From assembly GCA_029298735.1 (NCBI GenBank), contig JANSLP010000171.1, positions 1 through 64,000 on the forward strand: a stretch of 64,000 nucleotides of DNA. The letters run 5' to 3'. The notes under the pieces are model-generated. The model searched no databases. It worked only from the letters and a program-made list of their open reading frames with translations, and was not told the DNA's origin. The DNA comes from Ophiostoma sp. CBS 140.51. Its lineage: Eukaryota; Ascomycota; Sordariomycetes; Ophiostomatales; Ophiostomataceae. Shown piece by piece: positions 52,721-62,390 of the stretch (position 1 is its first letter; each line of letters begins with the position of its first letter). Position numbers and translations under genes: made by a program.

Positions 52721-54727
52721 ATGGACAAAATCCCGACATGCCCCGGGACGGGCTCTAACGCGGACCCATCGAAATGCCGACCAAAGACCTCATCCTCGTC
52801 GAGCTTTCCGGAAAAGCCAATCACCACCGAAACGACAGTCTCGACAGCCCGGATCGGATCCCAAGACAGCGATGCAACGGCCGTGCCATCGAATGTAGCT
52901 GGTGTGATGGTGGTGCGCGAAGCCATCGTCGACATCCAGCCTGCTCCACCAATACCACCTCCAGCAGCCGAGCCACCGATCGAAGACAAGAGCAAACGCA
53001 GCCCGTGGCGAACCTATACTTCATCTGACTTCCTCTGCCCCTACATCTATCGATTGGCTCTCATCGCCATCATCCTCGTTATGACGGGATGGTGGATTGC
53101 CGGCCTCATCGTCCACCGCCATGACCTCGGATGGGTCGTCCCTTTTTTGGTGTGGCTTGCCGTTGTTTCGCGGATTTTGGCCTTGCACCCACCAACAAGA
53201 AGAATTGTTGGAAAGTTTTTCCGGTCCTTGGGATCATTGTTGTCGACATGCCGAACCAAGGGACAGAAGGCCATGCCAAAAAGGGCCAGACACTTCACCC
53301 AGAAATATCCCAACATTGCGCTCGCACTGGTGACCGTCATCATCATTGTCGTCGGCACCTATGCGCCAGCCGAGTCGGGAAACAACACGCGTGCCGACCG
53401 GACTATCAGCCTGCTTGGCATGATTGTGTTTCTCGGTGCGTTTTATGCCACGTCGCGGGACCGTGGCAAGATCAACTTTTTGGCCGTCTTCGGCGGCACA
53501 GCGGCGCAATTTATCCTCGGACTACTGGTCTTAAAGACAAAGGCCGGGTACGATGTCTTCGACTTCATTGGCGAGATGGCCAAGAAGCTGCTGGGATATT
53601 CGTCCGACGGCACGGTCTTTCTGACAAATAAATCGGTTCTGTCAGCTGGCTGGTTCTTGATTGCAGTCGTTCCTGCCGTCATCTTTTTCGTTGCCTTTGT
53701 GCAACTGCTTCAGTACTGGGGCTGGATCGGTTGGCTGGTTGGCCACTTTGCGACGGTATTTACCTACCTGCTTGGCATCTCCGGTGCTGAGGCAGTCGTT
53801 GCAGCAGCTTCACCCTTTATCGGCCAGGGCGAGTCTGCTGTGCTTATTCGGCAATTCATGCCGCGCTTGACGGACGCCGAGCTGCATCAGATAATGACCT
53901 CCGGATTCGCCACCATTGCCGGCAGCGTCATGTCGGCCTACATGCAGATGGGCATCAGCCCCGTTGCCATTGTGTCGTCGTGCGTCATGAGTATCCCAGC
54001 ATCGATTGCTCTATCGAAGCTGCGCTACCCCGAGACAGGCGAGCCGGTCACACGTGGCAAGGCACCATTGCACAACGAGGAACACGAGGAGCTGGCCAAC
54101 ATGGAGGAAGGACATCTAGGAGTTCGACGTCAGGAGAGCTGCTATGTTGCGGGCCAGGTTGTTGAGGAAGAGAAGCCGTACAATGCGCTGCATGCCGTCG
54201 GCCTGGGCTCTTGGCTGGGCCTCAAGATTGCAGGCATGATTGTTGCCAGTGTTTTGGTTATCATGGCCCTTCTAGGCCTCGCTGACGGTCTGCTTGGATG
54301 GTGGGGCAGCTACATCAACGTGCCACAGCTAAGCATCCAGCTAATCTTGGGATATCTCTTGTACCCTGTGGCGTTTCTGCTCGGTGTCGACCGCACCAAT
54401 AACGGTGGCAGCGACCTGCGCAAAGTCGCGGAGCTGCTGGGCATCAAGATTGTGGCCAACGAGTTTGTAGCCTATGGCGACCTCACGTCGGACCCGCAGT
54501 ACAGCACGCTATCTTCGCGGTCACGGGTCATTGCCATGTACGCACTGTGTGGTTTTGGCAACTTCAGCGCCGTGGGCATTCAGATCGGTGCCCTGACACA
54601 ACTCGCACCCGGCCGATCGGCCGACGTGGCACGTGTAGCCCTATCGGCACTTATCACGGGCATCGTCGCCACCCTGACCAGTGCCAACATTGCGGGCATG
54701 CTCATTGACGGAGCTGGGCTGCAGTAA
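52721..54727 (+). CDS. Concentrative nucleoside transporter (CNT/SLC28 family)
   Basis: Intronless, 668 residues. CNT proteins import nucleosides with Na+ or H+ across the plasma membrane. About 110 N-terminal residues are hydrophilic and Ser/Pro-rich. Membrane segments then begin (LALIAIILVMTGWWIAGLIV; ALALVTVIIIVVGTYAPA), with many more to the end (11 or more in total). Family signatures are present: GQGESAVLIR (368-377), TSGFATIAGSVMSAYM (near 394-408) and, near the C-terminus, ALCGFGNFSAVGIQIGAL. These are the residues that line the nucleoside and cation site in CNT structures. A hydrophilic loop of about 60 residues (RYPETGEPVTRG to AGQVVEEEKPYN) splits the transport core, as in other eukaryotic CNTs. 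The ATG at 52721 starts the only continuous frame. Confidence 0.93.
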   Translation: MDKIPTCPGTGSNADPSKCRPKTSSSSSFPEKPITTETTVSTARIGSQDSDATAVPSNVAGVMVVREAIVDIQPAPPIPPPAAEPPIEDKSKRSPWRTYTSSDFLCPYIYRLALIAIILVMTGWWIAGLIVHRHDLGWVVPFLVWLAVVSRILALHPPTRRIVGKFFRSLGSLLSTCRTKGQKAMPKRARHFTQKYPNIALALVTVIIIVVGTYAPAESGNNTRADRTISLLGMIVFLGAFYATSRDRGKINFLAVFGGTAAQFILGLLVLKTKAGYDVFDFIGEMAKKLLGYSSDGTVFLTNKSVLSAGWFLIAVVPAVIFFVAFVQLLQYWGWIGWLVGHFATVFTYLLGISGAEAVVAAASPFIGQGESAVLIRQFMPRLTDAELHQIMTSGFATIAGSVMSAYMQMGISPVAIVSSCVMSIPASIALSKLRYPETGEPVTRGKAPLHNEEHEELANMEEGHLGVRRQESCYVAGQVVEEEKPYNALHAVGLGSWLGLKIAGMIVASVLVIMALLGLADGLLGWWGSYINVPQLSIQLILGYLLYPVAFLLGVDRTNNGGSDLRKVAELLGIKIVANEFVAYGDLTSDPQYSTLSSRSRVIAMYALCGFGNFSAVGIQIGALTQLAPGRSADVARVALSALITGIVATLTSANIAGMLIDGAGLQ

Positions 54728-55008
54728 TTGGACCGTCAATTCAGGGAAAAGAAAGGGATGGAACAAATGGAAGCCATGGGTCACGAGGGATGCGATATCT
54801 TTTGGACTCTTTTGGACTCTTTCTGTGTCTAGACGGCTATCATACTTTTTGTATAGCCATATGAACAAGCCATAGATCGCAGGCTGGGCATTTGGGCCAC
54901 TGGGTTTCAGCTGTTGGAGTTTGAGATAACGGCTAGGATTAAACATGAAAAAGATAAAGGATTGGCTTTTATGGCAATACCCATCATGAAAATGGCTATC
55001 TTTTGATA

Positions 55009-55053
55009 AACGACGATGGCTCGGTTCGCTTACTCCAACGAACCATCGTCGTT
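55009..55053. repeat. Imperfect inverted repeat (hairpin-forming)
   Basis: AACGACGATGG (55009-55019) pairs with CCATCGTCGTT (55043-55053). Inside, TTCG and CGAA can extend the stem after a small bulge. It is intergenic, about 280 nt after the transporter stop, and could be a structured 3' element or a remnant. Function unknown. Confidence 0.7.
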
Positions 55054-56168
55054 GGACGAAGCTCTCCCTTGATAAGAAGTCCTTGTGGAAGAATTGCTCG
55101 TGGTCACCGTAACCATGTGCAAAAATCTGTCTCGACGTCTTCTGGAAGCAAGGTTATCTATGATGCCCCTCGCATTTGGTAACTCGAATGCTTTTGCTCC
55201 GGATTGGGAAAACGATTTGTCGAGCACAAAGGGGGACACGGACATATCTTACGTGCCTTCGACCATTTGCATCACCCTCCATCTCGCCCCTCACTCGAGA
55301 GTTTATCTTGGAGAAGATCAGAAGCTCTTGAGAGAGCCGGCCAATGAAATTCAAATCAAGGCGAACCTACCTACTCAGTACCCTTCGATCGTCGATGACT
55401 TTTGGGTTTAGGGACTTTCTGGCCACAATGATAAAACGACCCATCCGTCATTCACATGAACAATGATAGTGGGTTCATGGACTTCCAAGTGGACTTTGAA
55501 AGTGGACTTAAAGCACCTGGTGGATCTTGGACAATCCGGGGTAAAAACCCTTGAAACTAGGCCTTTTTATCTGCGGGCGGTGGGACAATTGTGGGAGTTG
55601 TGGGAGACTTGTGGACACGAACAGAAAGACTATGCAGGCGTCGGTTGGGTTGTTGTCTATTGAGTACAACTGTAGAAGCCCCAAGTCAGCGCCCCGGCCA
55701 CATGCCCTGTTTGGAGTCGAACGACGCCGTTCAAGTTGGTTCCTTTTGGCTTGTTTTTTGGGGCAACCTCGCCAGGGCATCGGAGAGGACTCCGTATCTG
55801 CGGGGAAGCAGGCGAGGTGGGCGCGCGGGTTTTGTATTTGTTCACTTTCTCCTCTTTTTTAATTCTTGCTCTTATCCCAGAGGACGAAAGCGCGGAGCAC
55901 GGCACATAATAATTATAGAGCATCTAGTCCCAGTAGGGTCAAGACAGATGCGAGATGCGGTGGTGGTGGTGGTGTTGGCGCTAATTTTTTTGTTCTTCAA
56001 GTCGTCGAGGAGGGTGTTTATAGACAAGAAGGCAAGCAGACAAGGTATGTCTCGTGCTCTGTCTCTCGTTCTTGTTGTCCGGACATTTGAGACAAGATTA
56101 GATTAAAAGATACGCAGCAGACTTTTGGAAGGATGCAGCCACAGTTGTAGGGGGAACGAAGGGTACAG

Positions 56169-56201
56169 TCGAAGGGGACAATCGAAGGGGACAATCGAAG
56201 G
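56169..56201. repeat. Tandem repeat, 13-bp unit
   Basis: TCGAAGGGGACAA is repeated twice in full, followed by a partial third copy. Intergenic. Confidence 0.8.
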
Positions 56202-57118
56202 AGGGGAAGCTGCAAGCGTGAGTTGTCAACAGACCGATCTAGACATTTCCGGTGTGTCTTTTGTGTCCTTGTTTCTTCAATTCTCCTTCCAAAGAATATC
56301 CCCTCTTTGTCAATATATTAACTCGAGAATTGATGGCATATTGCAGGGACGTTTTGATGAGAAATGCGGTTGGGTAATATGGAGAGGCAGGCTCGGCAGG
56401 CTGGAACAAGATCCGCTCTCGTTGGAAACTGGAAAAGGCTGGGGGCAACTCTGGAGGCAATGGCGGTTGCCAATATCGCCAATCTCCGCCCTTGGCGGGC
56501 AGACAAATGAGCAAGATGCCAGAATGTGCATCGTGTTGCATGGTCTGGCCACAAAACTGGCCATCATCTGGTCCTTTCTTCATGATTGCCACAACCAGCA
56601 GCTGTCCTTTTCTGCTATCTTGTCGTGTCTTACACAGTACACTCATATAAACGCGGTCAGCATAGAAATGGTCGCGAAGCAGCTGCTGCAGGAAAGCTGC
56701 ATTGGAGCTGCAGGCAAGCTGCACCCTGCAGCACTCTTTTTGGTGGTTGTGTATATATTGACCAGACGGCGACAGGGCGCCTAGCCAATAGCAATGGGGG
56801 GAATGAGGACAAAGGAGGGTACCGCAGTGTAGATGGCACGCGGGATGCCAGAGATGGAGGGTGAAAAGAGGAGAAAAAGAAAAGGAGGAAGAGGAAGAGG
56901 GGACTTGAAAGGACTTGAAAGGACGAAAGATGCAGATAAAAGCGTTGCGTTGGGTCGAAATTGACAATTGGGCAGAGCTAGTTGAGAAGATCGCAAGCTT
57001 AAATGCCTATGATGCGTTGAAGATGCAGACAATGGACGACGATGAGAGCAAAGTGAGATCAGGGTAGCCGTTCGTCGTTTGAAACGGCATTTGATGGTGG
57101 TCAGGCGTTGGATGCTTA

Positions 57119-57188
57119 GGAAGCAGAGAAAGAGAGAAAGAGAGGGAGAGGGAGGGAGGGGGAAGGGAGAGAGAGAGAGAGAGAGAGA
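57119..57188. repeat. Purine-rich block ending in GA microsatellite
   Basis: A run of GA, GGGA and GAAA words ends in an uninterrupted (GA)11 at 57167-57188. Such polypurine tracts can form triplex or nucleosome-poor promoter DNA. No gene is attached directly. Confidence 0.85.
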
Positions 57189-59418
57189 CGATGGACGGAG
57201 TACAGGTACAAGTATCTTACAGAGCTAATATTAGAGGACGCCATTTTCTCCCCAACGGCTATATCGTACGTCGAATGAGGGAAAGAACGAAGCACGAAAG
57301 AAAGATGCAGGACAAAAAAGAAAGAAAGAAAGGAAGGAACGTGTGTGGTGAGACAGGGAAAGTGCAGTGAGACACAAAGAAACGGGCCTTGCCTAACAAA
57401 CGAAGTCGATGAGAGGCCCAGAAAAAGATACTTCCCGCCGCGTACCTCTGAACCAGGCCAGGCCTGGCCAGGCCAGGCCCTAGTCAGTCATCCTCCCAAT
57501 ACCCCGCAAACCGCCTGACTGGTTGACCTTGTCTGGGCGGAGAAGTACTTGGGCTCGCTGGGGCCTGTGCATTTCTCTGACCCTGTCGCCGGTGACGTCG
57601 GCATGCTCATGCTAGCGCTCTTTCCCTCTTGCGAACAGCGACAAAAAGGGGAAAGAGCTGCTGTGGCTGAGTTACGTCCACCTGTCTTGACTCTTCCCCT
57701 TATTGCCTTGTTGAGCTTGAGTGCTTGTCTGGCGAGTCTGGTCATTCCTTTCTTTCCATTTGTCTCATCGCGCCTTCCCCCCTTGTCCTTTAAAAATGAA
57801 GGTTCCGGAGACATGTCCTTCCCCGACACTTTTACTGAAAGAAGACCTTGGCTCCTTGGACACGAAACGTCGACCCCCCACCAACACGCACCTCCATCGC
57901 TCTCTGCGGCCCTGCCCTGGAAGGAGCACCCCGCTAGCCCCAGCTGCACCTGCCTGCACCTGCAACTGCCCGCCCTTGGTTGCTGCCAAAAAAGGTCGCC
58001 ACTTCACCCAACGAAGCTTCGCGCGTGGTTTGCCCAGGATGTACCGGCCTCTGCTCCTATTGGTTCTGGCCAGGTCTTTTCTTTCTTTTTTCTTATTCTC
58101 CTTTTCCTTTCTCCATTCATCTGTTTGCTTCTGATGCACCGGTGTCTGACACCAACGCTAATCCCGCTAACAGCATTGGTTGCACGTCGGATGAGGATCT
58201 GGGCTGTACTTGCATCTTTCAGTGCGTTCGGAGTTCCAGGGAAGGAGCCATGGAGCCATGGAGCGTCCTCCCCCAAATGGCGATTGAGACGCCTCGACGC
58301 GTTCGGGTGCTCCTTCCCCGTCAGTCGGTGCCATGTGAATCTCGAGCGAGTATTTTAGCGCCAAGTTGCTGTTGAATCTGCCCCAAATCGTCAAAGTCGA
58401 CAAAGTAAGTCGTCACGGACATAGGAGTGTTTTCCGAGTGTAAGGGCGCCAGGCGGCTTTTGACTCTCGCATGTGCTGTCTCAAGTCCGTAGATGGCGGC
58501 GGACGCATCTATCCTTTGATGTTGCCCCATTCGTCAACCAGCTCGACGGGTGTGACACAGCAGCAGCTCCTTCCCCCACCGTAGATATACCAGATGAGAT
58601 AGGGGAGCAGTCCTACGAGCGGGTTGTTCTTTCCCAAGTCGTTCTTTTCTCATTCAAACGAATGCCCCGACCTTCGACCCTTGATCGCCCCTTCCCTACA
58701 CTCGTCCGTCTCGCATCGAAACACTCTTTGATGATGACGTTTGTTGACTTTTGCTCTTTCCTTTTTTCCCTTCTTGCTTTCTAAGTGCTCTTTTGGACTC
58801 TTCGTTCTTTCCTGTCCTAGCATTTTGCACGTATCGCAATAGCACGTAATAGCGGGCCTGGCCCGATCTGTCTCTCCAGACTGGTCTGCTCCTTCCCCTG
58901 CCTCCGGTTTCGCCACCGCATCTGACAAAAGGCGACGTCACTGCCCAAAATCAGTCTCTGAATTGCTTCATTACACAACCCCCCCTTTCTCTTGAACATA
59001 CGAACACAGCCCATCAAACGGTGCTCACAGTGACACCCTGTGCCGTGTACTCGACGATCCTTGCCCCCATTACTCTCTGTCACTCTTGGTCCCCAATTGC
59101 CAGTTCTTTGCAGCGCTAGCACCCCACAGCGCCAAACCAGCTCCTTTACAACAGACAGGGCCTTTCCCTTTGATCGACAACACTAAATTAGCTCCAGAAA
59201 CGACCTCGCGCCCTCCTCTATCCTCTCTCTGGCCCTGTCTCGTCTGTCTTTTCTGTTTCTCTTTCAGGAGCCCAGAGGCAAGTGGGAATCGAATCATCCA
59301 TCATTCCACCCCCGCTTCCTTGCCCTCCCTGTCCAACGCCCCCCAGAATCCACCAAATCCGCTGTCTGACACTCTTTGTTGCCTACTCACTGCCATTCTG
59401 GCCCAGGGACCTGGCCCG

Positions 59419-59427
59419 TTATATATC
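59419..59427 (+). promoter_or_regulatory. TATA-like element for RRxS protein gene
   Basis: TTATATATC lies about 550 nt before the ATG at 59972 and is followed by pyrimidine-rich sequence, consistent with a long leader. Motif match only. Confidence 0.35.
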
Positions 59428-59971
59428 CCCTTGTGTCGCCCACTGCCCTTCCCCTCGTCTATTTCTGCCACATCTTGTTCGCTTCTGCTTCTCTCATGTC
59501 ACAAAACACATACTATTAAACATACCACTTTTCAGCCCATTCGGTCTTCAATTGCCGGTGTCTCTGTTTCGCAGCCGTGCAAAACAACTTTTCCATTTCG
59601 ATCCGGCTGCAGACTCGTTCTGCAGGCCAACGTCTCTCCCTTTCTTTAACCCAACAAGGGCCTCCAAGGGTCCCTACGATCTTCTGATACCTCACACATC
59701 GTATCGTGCATAGCCAGCTCCCGCCTCGAACCACTTTCCTCAACTTCCCGGGCCAAAACAGCCCACGAACCACGCACTCCTCGTTTCCGTTTATTCTCGA
59801 ACCGTACAAGTGCTTCCTACTGCTACCCATCTACGACATTCCGGCCCCCATTTTCCGATCCATTTCGATCTCGATCTTTCGTTCCATACATCTCTTTCAA
59901 TATTCCCCGGTTTCTCCTTCTCCTTCTCATTACAAATATACCGGGCACTCTTCTGCCCTCCTCTTTTCACA

Positions 59972-61120
59972 ATGGCTTCCAACGACAATAACTACCCACC
60001 CAACTCGACCGACAACATGTCTCGCAACCGCCGCAGCTCCGTCACTTCGGCGACTCTCTCCAGCATCTTCCGCAGCAACTCGACCTCGAGCGCCAACAAT
60101 GGCACCCCTGCCTTCCCCGGCCCCATCACATCCGCTGCCATGGACCAGAACCGACGGCGGCGTCTGTCTGTGTCGACAACGGCCGCTCTTGGTTTGTCTG
60201 GTGCTACAGCTGGCAATGGCAGCGCCAGTGCGGGTCCCAATACCGCATTCGCGGCACGCCGGGCGAGCATGTCCACCAATTCGTCGACCTCGGATACGGC
60301 CTTTGACGAGAACGCCATCGAAGACGACGATGCGCCCGCAGGCAGCGGGTCGCGTAACTCGCCCAACACACAGTTTGCACGCCGCATGAGCTTTGGTGCC
60401 CAAGCCATGCGCAATCTCCGTGGTCCGGGCGGCACCAGTCCCGGAGGAACCTCCTCCAATGGTAGGCAGCGCTCCAACCTTTCAAGCACCGCTACTACTG
60501 CTACTGCTGCGGCTGGTGGAGGAAAGCAGTCACAGCAACAGCAGCAGCAGCAACAACCTGGTTCTGCTCCGCCTCGTTCTTCTTCACCACTCTCCCCATC
60601 TTCTTCTTCTTATGTCTCTCCCCGCTCTCCCATTTCCATTCCAACACAACGCAATGCATCCCGGGGGCCATCCTTTTCCTATTCGACGGCGAACCAGGCA
60701 TCTTCCCATTATGCACCAGTCCTCAGTCCTAGAACTGCTTCTGACAAAGTGTTTTTCCCCGCTGCTCGTGCAGACCAAGGATACAACTGGCCTGAGCAGC
60801 TTAGGTCTCGTGCCGAGAGCAGCGTGGCGTCCGGCGCCCGGCCCTCGTTTTCTTTTGCCTCGGGAATGGGCAACTCGCCGCCGCGCGGAAGCGGCTTTGG
60901 CTCCATGTCGAGCTATACCGGCAGCATTCCGGGCGGTGCCGGTGGAGGCGTCGGCAACGGTGGTGGCGTAGGCATGCGTCACGACCGTGCCAAGTCTGTA
61001 TCGGATATACCTGCGCCGCCACCCGCACAGCGTCCTGCCCCACAGCCTCGCCAGGCTCCTCGGCCCAAGCCGGATCACTTCCAAGAGAGAATCCTTAAGG
61101 GCGACTTTTACATGGACTAG
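59972..61120 (+). CDS. Ser-rich disordered protein with four RRxS kinase-type sites
   Basis: Intronless, 382 residues, unrecognised by name. The N-terminal 140 residues hold four basophilic-kinase motifs: RRSS (Ser23), RRLS (Ser66), RRAS (Ser99) and RRMS (Ser140). A further basic Ser site lies in DRAKSVSD near the C-terminus. The middle is Gln/Ser/Pro-rich, with a short poly-Gln. The segment NWPEQLRSRAESS and the final KPDHFQERILKGDFYMD look conserved and ordered. The RRxS pattern is the PKA consensus, also used by related kinases and 14-3-3 binding, so a cAMP/PKA-regulated adaptor is a reasonable inference, not shown. The ATG at 59972 is chosen because the frame further upstream has no ATG. 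A long pyrimidine-rich leader precedes it. Confidence 0.75.
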   Translation: MASNDNNYPPNSTDNMSRNRRSSVTSATLSSIFRSNSTSSANNGTPAFPGPITSAAMDQNRRRRLSVSTTAALGLSGATAGNGSASAGPNTAFAARRASMSTNSSTSDTAFDENAIEDDDAPAGSGSRNSPNTQFARRMSFGAQAMRNLRGPGGTSPGGTSSNGRQRSNLSSTATTATAAAGGGKQSQQQQQQQQPGSAPPRSSSPLSPSSSSYVSPRSPISIPTQRNASRGPSFSYSTANQASSHYAPVLSPRTASDKVFFPAARADQGYNWPEQLRSRAESSVASGARPSFSFASGMGNSPPRGSGFGSMSSYTGSIPGGAGGGVGNGGGVGMRHDRAKSVSDIPAPPPAQRPAPQPRQAPRPKPDHFQERILKGDFYMD

Positions 61121-62390
61121 GAAGGCAGCCATCTGCTCTTCTTCACCTTCACGACATTTTTACTCATTTCTTACGACTGCATCACAAACGAACGAGAAAC
61201 AACCCGACAAAGCGGTAGCACGGGATATACGACCTTACTTGGCGCCTGATTTTATTTTATATTTTTATGTTCGACTTTTTATCTTGACTCGACTTTTCTC
61301 TTTCAGGGCTCGACTCAAATTACAAATCATGCGATGAAGGATTTATGTGTATGGCGTTATCTACTCAACCAGGCGTTTATGCCACGATTCACACGCTCCT
61401 ACGGGACATTCAGGACAGCTGTTGTGACTGGCGCGGCGACGAAGGATATTTATGGGACGCAACGAAACAAACGAAACAAATGGGAAATGTGTGGATCACA
61501 TATAGGATGATTTCATTTTCGTTGCGTGGCGTTATTCTCTTTTTTATCTCTGTTTTTTATGTTTCTTCTCTTCTTGTCACTTTTTCTCTTCACTTCTTGA
61601 ACTGTCTCTTTAAATCAACATTTTTAGTCCTGGGCAAAGCAGCACAGGCAGAAAAAATGACTGCGTTCTCTTTCTTTATTTTTCTGGGGGGATGTCTCGA
61701 GGTGCTCTTTTTCTTTTTACTTTGATGATTTTGATTTTCTTCACTGCTTCTAGCTCTTACTTCTCTTGAGCAAGACTTCCCACTGTGTATCAAATTTCTG
61801 ATTCTGATTCTGACAAAGATTGCTAAATATCGTCTTGCTTTCTTGTTTTCTTTCCCCTTATCGGAAGCGATCCGGCGTCTAACTGGACAGAAAACGTTAA
61901 GAAAAAAGGCAAACGGAAAACGACGAGCGTTGGCTTTTATTCTTCTTTATTTGTTTTGTTTCACTTCCCCCTTGTTGGATGGCACCGGCACCAAATTGGA
62001 ACAATTTCATGGTTTTGAGGGCACGAAATTTTCACGGAAACGCATTGGTTTTGATTTTTTGTTTCATGAGCGGGCAAGACAGCTGGGGGCTGATGTATGA
62101 TAGTTTAATCGCCCAAGCGACGCTTGCCGGAGCGTAGTTGCTCTTGACTCGTAATTTACTTTGTTAATTAAATATGAATAGTATAATATTCTCACAGAAG
62201 ATACACTCATGTCATGCGATACTGTAAGTAAACAATATATGATATAGAGATGTAAGTGTTCATGAGATATGGTCCCCAGATGCCCCTTTATATCCGCCAG
62301 AAGTAAAATTCATTAAAAAAACCCCAGGGTATTGTTTCAAAACAAGATACAAAAAAAACAAAATGTTCTCCACCAACCAACTACCCACGA
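61121..62390. other. Convergent 3' intergenic region
   Basis: Lies between the RRxS protein gene and the convergent transcription factor gene. T-rich, then AT-rich after 62130. Open frames are short and without domains. No gene supported. Confidence 0.5.

Larger units (their letters stand above)
54728..59971. other. 5.2-kb gene-poor region upstream of RRxS protein gene
   Basis: No convincing gene. Features seen are an imperfect hairpin (55009-55053), a 13-bp tandem (56169-56201), a purine-rich/GA microsatellite block (57119-57188), a GC palindrome GGCCAGGCCTGGCC near 57458-57471, and long pyrimidine-rich plus-strand stretches between about 57560 and 59960. The right part is probably the promoter and long leader of the 59972 gene, with a TATA-like TTATATATC at 59419. 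A 269-codon open frame at 57549-58358 has no domain and low-complexity content. Confidence 0.45.

Noticed and set aside
57549..58358. 269-codon open frame in the right-hand desert
   Set aside because: No domain, low-complexity Ser/Leu/Pro text in pyrimidine-rich DNA, and no splice or promoter support.
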